This document shows positions 29,003 to 37,660 of a stretch of 64,000 nucleotides of DNA, one piece after another. The translations under genes and the position numbers were made by a program. Below the pieces are notes generated by a model. The model searched no databases. It saw nothing but the letters and a program-made list of their open reading frames with translations, and was not told where the DNA came from. This DNA comes from Christiangramia aestuarii (GTDB lineage Bacteria; Bacteroidota; Bacteroidia; Flavobacteriales; Flavobacteriaceae). The stretch lies in assembly GCF_009735585.1 (NCBI RefSeq), contig NZ_VJVW01000001.1, positions 144,947-208,946 on the forward strand. Reading direction: 5' to 3'. Numbering within the stretch: the first letter of the stretch is position 1; every line of letters starts with the position of its first letter.

Positions 29003-30010
29003 TCAAAACCTCGTCGATTCCAAATGCACCATGGTTGTGGCGATGATCTTTTCTTCGAATTTTCCCGGTTGCGATTCCCCGTTTAGTCGTTTGTTCAGTA
29101 CCTCAACGGCGTTAGAGCCTATTTCCTGAGGATGTTGTTCTATATAGCTCAAAGAAGGAGTTAAAAATTCGGCTACATCCTTTCCTATATATCCTATAAG
29201 CTTTAGATCGCGTGGGATATCCACATTTTCTTCATAAGCCACCCTGGCCGCCATGATTGCACTTTCAAAATCTGTACATAATAGCGCTTCGACTCTATCT
29301 GAAGTGACTAATTCCCTTATCTTCCTTTTAAGTTCGGCAGGTTTTGTGCTTGTAGCTTTATAGGCTTCCCCACCACTTTCCATCGCCTTTTCAAAACCCT
29401 TGATCCTGAGCTGACCAATTCCTACATGATGAATGGCCGATGCCAGACCAAGCTTATTCAAACCTTTAGCCTTAAAAAACTTTGTGGCATCATAAAAGCT
29501 TTTTTCATCATCCACCCCTATTTTATCGGTTGGCAGACCTATATTGATACGGTCATAGATCACCAACGGGATTTCATATTCCAGTAAGGCATATAAATGT
29601 TCATAGTCATTCTTTTTCTGAGTTTCTTCAGAAACAGCTATCAATACCCCATCCACAAATCCTGAGGTAAGCATATCACAGATCTGCTTCTCTCTTTCAA
29701 GGGATTCATTCGAGATATAGGTTATGATCTGCTGCCCATGTTTTTGGGCCTGTGCTTCCATCCCGGAAAGGACCCGGGCGAAAAAGTTGTTTGAAATATT
29801 CGGGATCACCACTCCTATAGTGCCGGTCTTACTCTTTTTTAAATTTACCGCTACCGGGTTTGGTCTATAATTATGTAATTTTGCAAGTTCCTTAACCCTT
29901 TCGGCGGTTTTCGGACTTATCTCCGGACTATCATGTAGTGCTTTGGAAACCGTGGAAACAGAAACATTCAAAAGTTTAGCCAGTTCCTTTAAGGTGATCT
30001 TGCTTTTCAT
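29003..30010 (-). CDS. LacI-family transcriptional regulator
   Basis: A 335-residue LacI/GalR repressor-type protein. The helix-turn-helix is ITLKELAKLLNVSVSTVSKA (5-24), followed by the hinge RPNPVAVNLKKSKTGTIGVV and a periplasmic-binding-protein-like sensor (VIPNISNNFFARVLSGMEAQ). Ligands in this family are usually sugars. It has no carbohydrate-utilisation genes beside it in the window, which is unusual for Bacteroidota; its targets may be elsewhere or may include the glycan genes on its left. Its 5' end faces the DCC-protein gene at 117 bp. Confidence 0.92.
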   Translation of the reverse strand: MKSKITLKELAKLLNVSVSTVSKALHDSPEISPKTAERVKELAKLHNYRPNPVAVNLKKSKTGTIGVVIPNISNNFFARVLSGMEAQAQKHGQQIITYISNESLEREKQICDMLTSGFVDGVLIAVSEETQKKNDYEHLYALLEYEIPLVIYDRINIGLPTDKIGVDDEKSFYDATKFFKAKGLNKLGLASAIHHVGIGQLRIKGFEKAMESGGEAYKATSTKPAELKRKIRELVTSDRVEALLCTDFESAIMAARVAYEENVDIPRDLKLIGYIGKDVAEFLTPSLSYIEQHPQEIGSNAVEVLNKRLNGESQPGKFEEKIIATTMVHLESTRF

Positions 30011-30127
30011 AGGGAATAATGGAATTAATCATAAAGGTTAAAAAAAATCCTGAATAGCACAATTAAAACAATTCTTAGATTTGAAGAAATCTTTGGATTA
30101 ATCTGTCCATTTAGAATAGCGCAAATT

Positions 30128-30592
30128 TTGTTTAAAAAAATCGAATTTACCAAATATCCTCCCTCCCATCCTGTTTTAATCTGGGATGGAGATTGCGGGT
30201 TCTGTAAATTCTGGAAAACCAGGTGGCAGGAAAAAACTGAAGGCCGGGTGAATTTCGAGACTTATCAGCAAAAGGCTTCAGACTTTCCCGATTTTCCTCT
30301 TAAAGAATTTAAAAAAGCGAGCCGCCTTATAGAACGAGACGGAAAGGTTTATAGCGGTCCCGATTCTGCTTACCGAAGTCTCTGGCATGCTAATAAAAAG
30401 TCATATCACGAATATTACAGGAATCACAAATGGTTCGAATTTTTAAGCGATCACGCTTACAATCATATTGCTAAAAACCGGCATTTCTATTTCCAGGTCA
30501 CGAAATTTTTGTTTGGAAAGGATCCTTTGAACTTTAAACCATATTGGTTAATATATCTGTTCGTTATTTTAATAATCATCTATTTGCTATGA
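30128..30592 (+). CDS. DCC-family thiol-disulfide oxidoreductase-like protein (DUF393)
   Basis: A 154-residue protein of the DUF393/DCC family. The motif PVLIWDGDCGFCKFWK has the DXDCXXC arrangement with cysteines at 23 and 26. The C-terminal 20 residues form one hydrophobic helix (LIYLFVILIIIYLL). No ATG precedes the motif in frame, so the start is TTG at 30128. The role is probably redox handling of an unknown partner at the membrane. It overlaps the next small gene by 4 bp (ATGA), so the two form a coupled pair. Confidence 0.82.
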   Translation: MFKKIEFTKYPPSHPVLIWDGDCGFCKFWKTRWQEKTEGRVNFETYQQKASDFPDFPLKEFKKASRLIERDGKVYSGPDSAYRSLWHANKKSYHEYYRNHKWFEFLSDHAYNHIAKNRHFYFQVTKFLFGKDPLNFKPYWLIYLFVILIIIYLL

Positions 30593-30726
30593 AAATACCT
30601 GCATCTTACTGGTTTTATATTATTGCAGCGATCATCACGATCATTGGGATAGTTACCGGTTGGTATTTCTTCTTTCTTCTGGTATTACCACTTGGCCTGT
30701 TCGGTTCAAAAAATAAAAACAATTAG
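30589..30726 (+). CDS. 45-residue single-helix membrane peptide
   Basis: The ATG at 30589 overlaps the TGA of the DCC gene (ATGA) and opens a 45-codon frame. The peptide starts MKIPASYWFYII and has one long hydrophobic stretch (about residues 8-39, possibly a helical hairpin) and the polar tail GSKNKNN. A longer in-frame start at 30544 would run through the DCC coding end and is less likely. It has no recognisable family. Coupling to the DCC protein suggests a joint membrane function. Confidence 0.6.
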   Translation: MKIPASYWFYIIAAIITIIGIVTGWYFFFLLVLPLGLFGSKNKNN

Positions 30727-30770
30727 TCTGTTTAACCGGAGTTAAACTTATCCTAAACAGCCCGAAGTAT

Positions 30771-30800
30771 TTGTAAAAATGGGCCTTTCAGTGTAATTTG
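30771..30800 (+). promoter_or_regulatory. Candidate promoter for the 106-residue protein gene
   Basis: TTG at 30771-30773 and TAATTTG at 30794-30800 are separated by 20 bp. The -7 element is one base shorter than the Bacteroidota consensus TANNTTTG. The gene starts 24 bp downstream. Confidence 0.4.
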
Positions 30801-30824
30801 ATTTAGAATTAAAATTCAAATGAA

Positions 30825-31145
30825 ATGAAAGATTACGGAACATTATCACAGGCAATTAATAAATTGAAATTGGAAGAAGGCTATGAGGAAGACTTTAATC
30901 TGCTTGATGAAAAAATTCAATTAAAGTCAAAAGATCAAACCTTCGGAGTCGAAGAATTTGAAGTAGATAAGGTGTTAAGGTTCGAGGGAATGAGTAACCC
31001 TGACGATAACGCCATACTTTATGCAATCACAACTTCAAATAATCATAAAGGGATTTTAGTAGACGGTTATGGTGTTTCCAGTGGCCAGGTATCTAAGAAA
31101 ATGATGAAAAAACTAGACCTTAAAGATCACAGGACCTTGGATTAA
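30825..31145 (+). CDS. Conserved small protein of unknown function
   Basis: A 106-residue soluble, acidic protein beginning MKDYGTLSQAINKLKLEEGY, with FGVEEFEVDKVLRFEGMSNPDD in the middle and GYGVSSGQVSKKMMKKLD near the end. Close relatives in Bacteroidota carry, as far as I recall, the name phosphoribosylpyrophosphate synthetase, but no PRPP-binding motif is present and the length is far too short for that enzyme. It lies 98 bp before dps and may belong to the same stress response. Function unknown. Confidence 0.75.
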   Translation: MKDYGTLSQAINKLKLEEGYEEDFNLLDEKIQLKSKDQTFGVEEFEVDKVLRFEGMSNPDDNAILYAITTSNNHKGILVDGYGVSSGQVSKKMMKKLDLKDHRTLD

Positions 31146-31180
31146 GCTTAGTTAAACTTCTATTAAATATGCCAGCGAGA

Positions 31181-31211
31181 TTGGCAGAACAGGAACACTA
31201 TTATAAATTTG
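31181..31211 (+). promoter_or_regulatory. Candidate promoter of dps
   Basis: TTG at 31181-31183 and TAAATTTG at 31204-31211 match the Bacteroidota -33 (TTG) and -7 (TANNTTTG) elements with a 20-bp spacer. The dps ATG is 32 bp downstream of the -7 element. Confidence 0.65.
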
Positions 31212-31243
31212 TATTGAAAATTAAAAAACGATAAATAAAAACT

Positions 31244-31741
31244 ATGAATTATTTAGGTTTGGATACAGATAAGACTAAGAAGACCGTCGAAGAACTGAAC
31301 GTACTATTAGCAGATTACCATATTTACTATCAAAAGCTTAGAAATTTTCACTGGAATATCATAGGAAAGAATTTCTTTGATCTTCATGAAAAGTTCGAGG
31401 AGTTATATGACGATGCGAAATTAAAGGTTGATGAGATCGCAGAGCGCATCCTGACATTAAGATATCAACCAACCAGCAACCTCAGCGAATACCTGAAAGA
31501 TTCTAATTTAAAAGAGTCTGGATCTGACATCACCGACAGCAAAATGATCGAGATTCTATTAAACGATCACGGCCTAATTCTAAAACAAATGAGAAAAGTG
31601 GTTGAGTTTGCAGATAAAGCTGATGACGAAGGTACGATCGACCTTATTGGTGCGTACATAAGAGAGCTTGAAAAAACAAGCTGGATGTTAGATGCATGGA
31701 AGATGAAAACCAATGATCAACATAAACCGGTAAAAAAATAA
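31244..31741 (+). CDS. dps: Dps-family ferritin-like DNA protection protein
   Basis: A 165-residue Dps. The helix KLRNFHWNIIGKNFFDLHEKF and the following LYDDAKLKVDEIAER hold the His, Asp and Glu residues of the inter-subunit ferroxidase site. Dps oligomers oxidise Fe(II) with hydrogen peroxide, store iron and protect DNA in stationary phase. The MscS channel gene starts 15 bp downstream, so both are probably read from the promoter at 31181-31211. Length and motif spacing are normal. Confidence 0.93.
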   Translation: MNYLGLDTDKTKKTVEELNVLLADYHIYYQKLRNFHWNIIGKNFFDLHEKFEELYDDAKLKVDEIAERILTLRYQPTSNLSEYLKDSNLKESGSDITDSKMIEILLNDHGLILKQMRKVVEFADKADDEGTIDLIGAYIRELEKTSWMLDAWKMKTNDQHKPVKK

Positions 31742-31755
31742 CCAATCTATAAAAT

Positions 31756-32637
31756 ATGCAGGATTTTAATATTCAAGATTCAATTAAAGGCATATGGGAT
31801 AAATTAGGCGGATGGCTGGATTCTTTAATCCTGAATCTGCCTAATTTTCTTTTAGCCGTAATCGTCTTTATCTTATTTGTAATTATTGCCAAATACGTAG
31901 GACGAATTTTCGAAAGAATAACCCGAAGCCACATTAAACAGGATTCCATCCGTTTAATGACGGTAAAGGTCATCAAAGCAATCGTCATTCTCATCGGGTT
32001 CTTTATCGCCTTAGGTTTATTGAATCTTGATAAAGTCCTCACCTCTGTTCTGGCAGGTGCTGGAGTTGTTGGTCTGGCTATTGGACTAGCCTTACAGGGA
32101 ACTCTTAATAACACCTTTTCCGGACTCATCCTAAGCTTCCTTCCGGAGCTTCAGATAGGCGACTGGGTGGAGACCAATGGATATGCTGGTACGGTAACCG
32201 AGATCAATCTTAGAAACATCGTTATCAAACAATCAGATAATAACTATGTGGTGATTCCAAACTCCAAAATCGTGGAAGAGCCATTCAAGAATTTCAGTCG
32301 CACATCGAGGTCCCGAGTATTCGTGAATTGTGGGGTTGGATATGAATCTGATCTTGAAATGGTGCGTGACCTTACCCTGGAGGTGATCAAGGAAAAGTTC
32401 CCTCAAAGAGGTAATGAGGAAGTTGAATTCCTTTACAGCGGATTTGGAGACAGTTCCATAAATTTCGTGGTAAGGTTCTGGATAGATGCCACCAAGAACA
32501 GGGATCTGTTGGGAGGTCAGCATGAAGCTATTATTGCAATTAAGAAAGCTTATGACGCTAAAGGAGTTAATATTCCATTCCCTATTAGAACACTCGATTT
32601 TGGCAAGAACAATTTAACCCTGAATAAAGCAGATTAA
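31756..32637 (+). CDS. Small-conductance mechanosensitive channel (MscS type)
   Basis: A 293-residue MscS-like channel. Three hydrophobic helices occupy roughly residues 25-110; the third, pore-lining helix is glycine/alanine-rich (VLAGAGVVGLAIGLALQGTL), followed by the family signature SFLPELQIGDWVETNGYAGTV and the cytoplasmic beta and C-terminal domains. It opens at low osmolarity to release solutes. It follows dps by 15 bp and ends at a strong terminator, so the pair forms the end of the stress group. Confidence 0.93.
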   Translation: MQDFNIQDSIKGIWDKLGGWLDSLILNLPNFLLAVIVFILFVIIAKYVGRIFERITRSHIKQDSIRLMTVKVIKAIVILIGFFIALGLLNLDKVLTSVLAGAGVVGLAIGLALQGTLNNTFSGLILSFLPELQIGDWVETNGYAGTVTEINLRNIVIKQSDNNYVVIPNSKIVEEPFKNFSRTSRSRVFVNCGVGYESDLEMVRDLTLEVIKEKFPQRGNEEVEFLYSGFGDSSINFVVRFWIDATKNRDLLGGQHEAIIAIKKAYDAKGVNIPFPIRTLDFGKNNLTLNKAD

Positions 32638-32652
32638 AAAAACAAAACATAA

Positions 32653-32687
32653 AAAAAAAGCCCGGTATCTCTACCGGGCTTTTTTTA
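32653..32687. terminator. Bidirectional terminator between convergent genes
   Basis: A stem of about 10 bp (AAGCCCGGTA / TACCGGGCTT) with loop TCTC is flanked by an A tract on the left and a T tract on the right, so it can terminate both the MscS gene (plus) and the metallophosphoesterase gene (minus). Confidence 0.9.
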
Positions 32688-32699
32688 TGGATGTTCAGG

Positions 32700-35600
32700 T
32701 TAAAATTTCAATCCCACTCCAAACTGGAATCTTGCACCTTCCTCACCGGCGAATACACTGAAATTCCCCTGTATCGCATCGGCACTATTAATCCAGATCC
32801 CTCCTCCGTAACTGTCATGCCATTTCTTACTATTCTGAGAGTCCATCCAAACCCTTCCCAGATCATAACCAACATAGATTCCCGGCTGAAATGGAAGGAA
32901 ACTTGTCTTTACGGTATCGAAGGAGTATCTAAGGTCCGCTCCGGTCCCAAACGAACTTTTACCGCTATATCTTTCCAGCCTGTAACCTCTTAGCCCGCTA
33001 TCTGCTCCTAATTGTGCTGCCTGGTAGAATTCATATTCCTGGCCAATATTGATATGAGCTTCTGCCCTAGTCTTAATCACCAGTTTACGATTCCTGGTTA
33101 ATGCATTATAAAAGCCCATATAAGGCTTAAAATAACCATACTGTCGTTTGGTGTTGGAAGTATTCAGCTTAGCTCCTAAATTCAGTTCAAAGAGCATTCC
33201 CCTGGTAGGATTAAGGCGATCATCATAACTTTCGTACCTGTACATCGCGTCCAGTCCGGCAAAGTATTTCCTGTCAAAGAAATCTGGGTCGTTGCTTACG
33301 AAGTCATCTGAAATAAATGTGCCGTCTTCATTTTGAACTTCTATACCTTCAAAGGAGGCAGTAAAACCAAAATAACTACCAAATGGCGTTTTGTTTACCA
33401 GTGCGGCCTTTACCCCATATTCACTCAACCCAACACGATTATAACTCAGCCCTAACTCATCATCGAAATTCTTAGTCTCGTTCCCGAATCCAAAAAAGTT
33501 TTCAGAATACTGGGGACTGGCAAAGTTAGCACCGACCTGCAGATTGTAATTCCCTACAATACTGGCGAATTCGGCCTCGTAATTTAAAGCAAATCCATTG
33601 GTGGCCGAATGTACTTCCCCCCAAAATGAATGCTGCGAGCTGAATGGGTTTCGCTTGAATTTATTGATGGATTTCACGAATTCCAGCCCAAAAGAAAATC
33701 CGGAATCTGGATTATAACCAATTTCAGGAAGTATCGATCCTGATGAAAAGGTCTTCTTATCCTTATCATAAGTATTGATCTCGTAATTATCGGTAAGTCT
33801 TAGTTTTGCACCGTCTATCTTTTTAATGGTATTGGGGAGGGACTTATGGTCGTAAACCTTAAGGTTTTTTCCATTTTCTACGGTATAAATATCATTGTTT
33901 TGTCCCCCAATTACGCGTAAAAAGATCTTTCCGGGACCATCTCCCTTTACCAGGATCTTATCATCATCGTCAAGGCCGTACACCCAGATTTCTTCGGTTT
34001 CATCGTGCTTATAGACTTTATCGCTTAAAATTTCGGCACGCTCACCGTCTTTGTTTCGGGTAATGGTCACTCTCGTATTCCCATCTTCCAGCCTAAGCAC
34101 ATCTATAAAATCGTCCTTATCTGTTCCGGTTACAATAGCCAGGTTGGCCAGGTGGTCGTAATATCTCCTGGCGATATCGATGATATTATTTCGCCTACCC
34201 TTCACATTTTCCATAAGGTCCTGTGAAGCTGGCCCCCTTGTCTCCTTCGGAAGTTTCGAAAATGCTTCTTCAATTACCTCGTCTGTAATATTTTCTTTGA
34301 TGAATTCAGCCTGCTTTATCCAGGCCTCTTTCCCTTCATTTTGAATAAGAGAACGGTCCAGCCCCAAAGCCGCGATATTGAACCATTCAACATCTTTAAT
34401 ATCGTCTCCATAGACCGCGAATTGATTGGCAAAACCGGTGATTGCCCTTAAGGTTCCGAAGAAGGCACCATCAAAATTTGAAAATACCTGGTCCCTATCT
34501 CGTGGAATAGGTTCAAAATAATGGTTTCCCTCTTCATCTTCGATCTCGGCCCAGCGCCACTGGTCCTGATGCCTATCCCAATCGCCTATCAGCATATCAA
34601 AGATCCTGGCTCTTATATAAGCGGTTTCATCCAGTATATATTTTTCATCACGCCGTAAACGTTCGATCATATCTGCGGTACTAACGATATCATGGTCTGG
34701 ATTTCCGAAGGATTCATAACCGGTCCAGCCCTCTTCTGGCCGCTCCACGATCATATAGATATCATCCCCGTGTATGGAATTGTATTTCCCCAGGGCTTCC
34801 TGCTTTGGCAAATAAAAGATTTCTGGATTGGTATGGTATACCCCAGCTGCCTTACTAAGGGTAGGTATAGCCAGGAAACCATAGGGATGGGCAGCCGTAT
34901 AAAAATCTGTGATCAGGTTTTCTGCAACCGTATTATCCAGTTTATTTTCTACCGGCTGATTCTTAAAGGCTACATTCTGCAAAAATCTTAACGCGTCTTT
35001 CCTAACCCTTCGAATATTATATTCCCGGCCAAGACTATCTTTTACTCTCAGAGAAACTGTCTGGTGACCTCCACCTTCACGAACAACCTTAAGCCCTCCA
35101 TATAGGGTATCCAGGTCGGCTACTTTCAGGGTGACATCTGTCCCATACAGCTCTCTGTATCTTTCTCCCCATACCGTCTTATGCACAGTGCTTTTATCGG
35201 TATCTTTCTCCTTATAGATCGAGGTGGTCATGGTCTGCGGAAAACTGTCCGGATAATCTTTAAAATCAAATGGCACCGGCGTTTCTAAAACTTCTTTCTG
35301 AAATAAAAGTTTGGGCTTATTATTTTCATTTCCATAAAAACTTACCCAGGAAGAACCATCTTTAAAAATATCCAGTACAGCAAACCCCTGCCCCGGATAA
35401 GCGAAAACCCCATCATTGCTAAGTGTGGCGTAAGAGGCTTTAGAGCCTGAGCCTGAAACGATCTGTCTTACGCTATCGTGTTCTATATATTGCAGGGAAT
35501 GTTCGTGGCCAGACGCGAAGATCAACCTCTCTGATCCCTGGGCTATGGTCGATATCCTGTCTGCCAGTGATTTATATCGATTATTTTGAGCATCCTGGAT

Positions 35601-36419
35601 AGAAACCCCACCGGTAGTCCTTATAAGGGTAGCCAGCGACCCCAGGATTGGCAAGGGGATTTTTTTCTGGGAAGGATAAATATGCCTGTCGAACGTATAC
35701 TGCCCTCCATGAACTCCATTGGTATAAATGGGATGGTGAAGCGTAACCAGCACTGTTTTGTTCTGGTTCTTTTTTATTTCAGACTCCAGTTCCAGGAACA
35801 TTGCTTCCCTGGTCTTGATCTGCTCGCAATTATCATTGATCTTGGGGTTTCTATCCCAATCTTCCAGATACCACTGGGAGTCTATAACGATAAGCTGTAT
35901 ATTTTCTGAAATATCTATGGATTGAAGTCCGCAACCAATATCCGGGCTCCAGATCAGCTGGTCTTCGAATTTCTTTTTAAGGTATTCTTTCTGCCGTTCC
36001 AGGCCTTCCAGTTTCTCATTGTACCAATCATGGTTTCCCGGGATCACCACAACCTTCCCATGATAATTCTCAATGGCATCAAGTTGGGCATCCAGGCGAT
36101 ATTCTGCCGCTTCCCGTTCGGGCGAACCTTCAGGAGGCATTCCATCGGGATAAATATTATCACCAAGGAAAATGGTATAATTCTCTCTTTTGTTTACTGA
36201 ATCAAGGAAGGTCTTGAAAGCTATCAGCCCCAGAGAGGTTCCTCCTGGTGGAGAATAACCTGCATCTCCAATTAAATAAAATGATTTTTCAATCTCCTTA
36301 TTCTCAGGATATCCGAAATCTGAATGAGGCTCCCCCTCCCTATATTTAGGCTCTACCGTTGCACAAGAAAAAGCTAGGAATAAAGTGAAAAGTGGGGCAA
36401 AAAGTTTAACTTTTTTCAT
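32700..36419 (-). CDS. Metallophosphoesterase + kinase-like region + outer-membrane barrel fusion
   Basis: A 1239-residue secreted protein. A signal peptide ends at LFLAFSC (Cys19, possible lipoprotein). A calcineurin-like phosphoesterase covers about 45-330, with all metal motifs: GDAG (51), GDN (86), GNHD (128), HHP (228) and GHEH (304). Residues about 460-660 contain AHPYGFLAIPTLSKAAGV, GDWDRHQDQ (612-620) and PIPRDRDQVF (637-646), which recall the catalytic and metal loops of HipA/FAM20-type kinases. From about 900 to the end (VGLKF) the alternating pattern and terminal Phe suggest a surface-antigen/BamA-type beta-barrel. It would thus place a phosphatase at the outer membrane. It ends at a shared terminator. 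Confidence 0.85.
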   Translation of the reverse strand: MKKVKLFAPLFTLFLAFSCATVEPKYREGEPHSDFGYPENKEIEKSFYLIGDAGYSPPGGTSLGLIAFKTFLDSVNKRENYTIFLGDNIYPDGMPPEGSPEREAAEYRLDAQLDAIENYHGKVVVIPGNHDWYNEKLEGLERQKEYLKKKFEDQLIWSPDIGCGLQSIDISENIQLIVIDSQWYLEDWDRNPKINDNCEQIKTREAMFLELESEIKKNQNKTVLVTLHHPIYTNGVHGGQYTFDRHIYPSQKKIPLPILGSLATLIRTTGGVSIQDAQNNRYKSLADRISTIAQGSERLIFASGHEHSLQYIEHDSVRQIVSGSGSKASYATLSNDGVFAYPGQGFAVLDIFKDGSSWVSFYGNENNKPKLLFQKEVLETPVPFDFKDYPDSFPQTMTTSIYKEKDTDKSTVHKTVWGERYRELYGTDVTLKVADLDTLYGGLKVVREGGGHQTVSLRVKDSLGREYNIRRVRKDALRFLQNVAFKNQPVENKLDNTVAENLITDFYTAAHPYGFLAIPTLSKAAGVYHTNPEIFYLPKQEALGKYNSIHGDDIYMIVERPEEGWTGYESFGNPDHDIVSTADMIERLRRDEKYILDETAYIRARIFDMLIGDWDRHQDQWRWAEIEDEEGNHYFEPIPRDRDQVFSNFDGAFFGTLRAITGFANQFAVYGDDIKDVEWFNIAALGLDRSLIQNEGKEAWIKQAEFIKENITDEVIEEAFSKLPKETRGPASQDLMENVKGRRNNIIDIARRYYDHLANLAIVTGTDKDDFIDVLRLEDGNTRVTITRNKDGERAEILSDKVYKHDETEEIWVYGLDDDDKILVKGDGPGKIFLRVIGGQNNDIYTVENGKNLKVYDHKSLPNTIKKIDGAKLRLTDNYEINTYDKDKKTFSSGSILPEIGYNPDSGFSFGLEFVKSINKFKRNPFSSQHSFWGEVHSATNGFALNYEAEFASIVGNYNLQVGANFASPQYSENFFGFGNETKNFDDELGLSYNRVGLSEYGVKAALVNKTPFGSYFGFTASFEGIEVQNEDGTFISDDFVSNDPDFFDRKYFAGLDAMYRYESYDDRLNPTRGMLFELNLGAKLNTSNTKRQYGYFKPYMGFYNALTRNRKLVIKTRAEAHINIGQEYEFYQAAQLGADSGLRGYRLERYSGKSSFGTGADLRYSFDTVKTSFLPFQPGIYVGYDLGRVWMDSQNSKKWHDSYGGGIWINSADAIQGNFSVFAGEEGARFQFGVGLKF

Positions 36420-36475
36420 AGAAAATTGTGGTCAATTTTTTTTGTAATTTGGGCATTCATTCAAGAACTTCATGT

Positions 36476-37660
36476 ATGAATAATCTCGTAGAGAAAGCTG
36501 ATAAATTTGTTGAAGAATTATTTAAAGAAAAACTGCCAAACACCTTTATTTATCATAACTACCAGCATACACAGCGTGTTGCTAAAAGTACTAAAGAATT
36601 AATCGATAATTCTGAAATTAATGTTAAAGACGGAGAGGCGTTAATGCTGGCAGCATGGCTACATGACACCGGGTATATTCATCAGTATAAAGGTCACGAA
36701 GAGAAAAGTGCCGAGATCGCCGAGGACTTCCTGAAAAAGAACAACGCTACCGAAGAACTTATCGAAAAGGTGAAAAAGTATATTCTGGCCACGAAGTTCA
36801 CCACCATTCCTGAGTGCCAGGGAGAGAAAATAATTCGAGATGCCGATTCCTCCCATTTTGGAAAGAAGTATTTCGAAGAAACCAGCGAATTCTTAAGACA
36901 GGAACTGGAACTCCATAATATCAGAAAATTCACCAACGCCGAATGGCTAGAGGAGAATATCCAGGTATTTACTGAAAAACATAAATATTATACAGATTAT
37001 GCGATAAAGAACTGGAAACCAAAAAAGGAAGAAAATCTCCTGGATCTTATTGAAAGCAAGAACAAACAGGAGAAAAAACTAAAAAAGGAAGAGCATAAGG
37101 CCCGTATGAAGGCCAAGTATAAAAATGAGAATCCTGAAAGAAGTATTCAAACCCTCTATAGAACTACTTTAAGGAACCATATTAAATTAAGTGATATCGC
37201 CGACACGAAGGCGAACATCCTGCTTTCGGTAAACGCGATCATTATTTCCCTGGCTATCGCCGACATGATCCCAAAACTGGAGGCAGCCTCGAACAAACAT
37301 CTTTTGATACCAACCCTTATACTTATCCTGTTCAGTGTAGCCTCAATTGTTCTATCAATTATGTCTACCAGACCAAATGTTACCAGTGGAGAATTCACAA
37401 GGGAACAGGTAAAAAACAGGGAGGTAAACCTTCTCTTTTTCGGGAATTACCACAAAATGCCTTTCGATCAGTTTAAATGGGCCATGAACGAGCTGATAAA
37501 AGACAAGGATTACGTATACGAAATGCTCACCATGGATCTACATTTACTGGGAAAGGTTTTACATAGAAAGTACATGCTTCTTAGGCTTACTTACACGGTA
37601 TTCATGTCTGGGATAGTAATTTCTGTCCTGGCCTATATTCTATCTTTTTACCTAATGTAA
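36476..37660 (+). CDS. HD-domain phosphohydrolase fused to Pycsar-effector-type membrane domain
   Basis: A 394-residue protein starting at ATG 36476 (an upstream GTG at 36428 adds 16 residues not needed by the domain). The HD domain has H31, H63-D64 in AAWLHDTG and D122 in IIRDADSSHFG, a full metal site. A charged linker (about 190-240) leads to a membrane domain with SDIADTKANILLSVNAIIIS, then LLIPTLILILFSVASIVL, and near the C-terminus LLGKVLHRKYMLLRLTY and a last helix. This matches the Pycsar effector family (PF18967/DUF5706). The HD part could cleave a nucleotide signal. No nucleotide cyclase gene is adjacent. Its last 9 bp overlap the convergent GAF gene. Confidence 0.83.
   Translation: MNNLVEKADKFVEELFKEKLPNTFIYHNYQHTQRVAKSTKELIDNSEINVKDGEALMLAAWLHDTGYIHQYKGHEEKSAEIAEDFLKKNNATEELIEKVKKYILATKFTTIPECQGEKIIRDADSSHFGKKYFEETSEFLRQELELHNIRKFTNAEWLEENIQVFTEKHKYYTDYAIKNWKPKKEENLLDLIESKNKQEKKLKKEEHKARMKAKYKNENPERSIQTLYRTTLRNHIKLSDIADTKANILLSVNAIIISLAIADMIPKLEAASNKHLLIPTLILILFSVASIVLSIMSTRPNVTSGEFTREQVKNREVNLLFFGNYHKMPFDQFKWAMNELIKDKDYVYEMLTMDLHLLGKVLHRKYMLLRLTYTVFMSGIVISVLAYILSFYLM

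Noticed and set aside
30825-31145. Phosphoribosylpyrophosphate synthetase
   Set aside because: The 106-residue protein lacks a PRPP or ATP motif and is a third of the enzyme's length.
36476-37660. A complete Pycsar anti-phage system
   Set aside because: No nucleotide cyclase is adjacent and the neighbourhood is housekeeping-like, so only the effector-type domain can be claimed.
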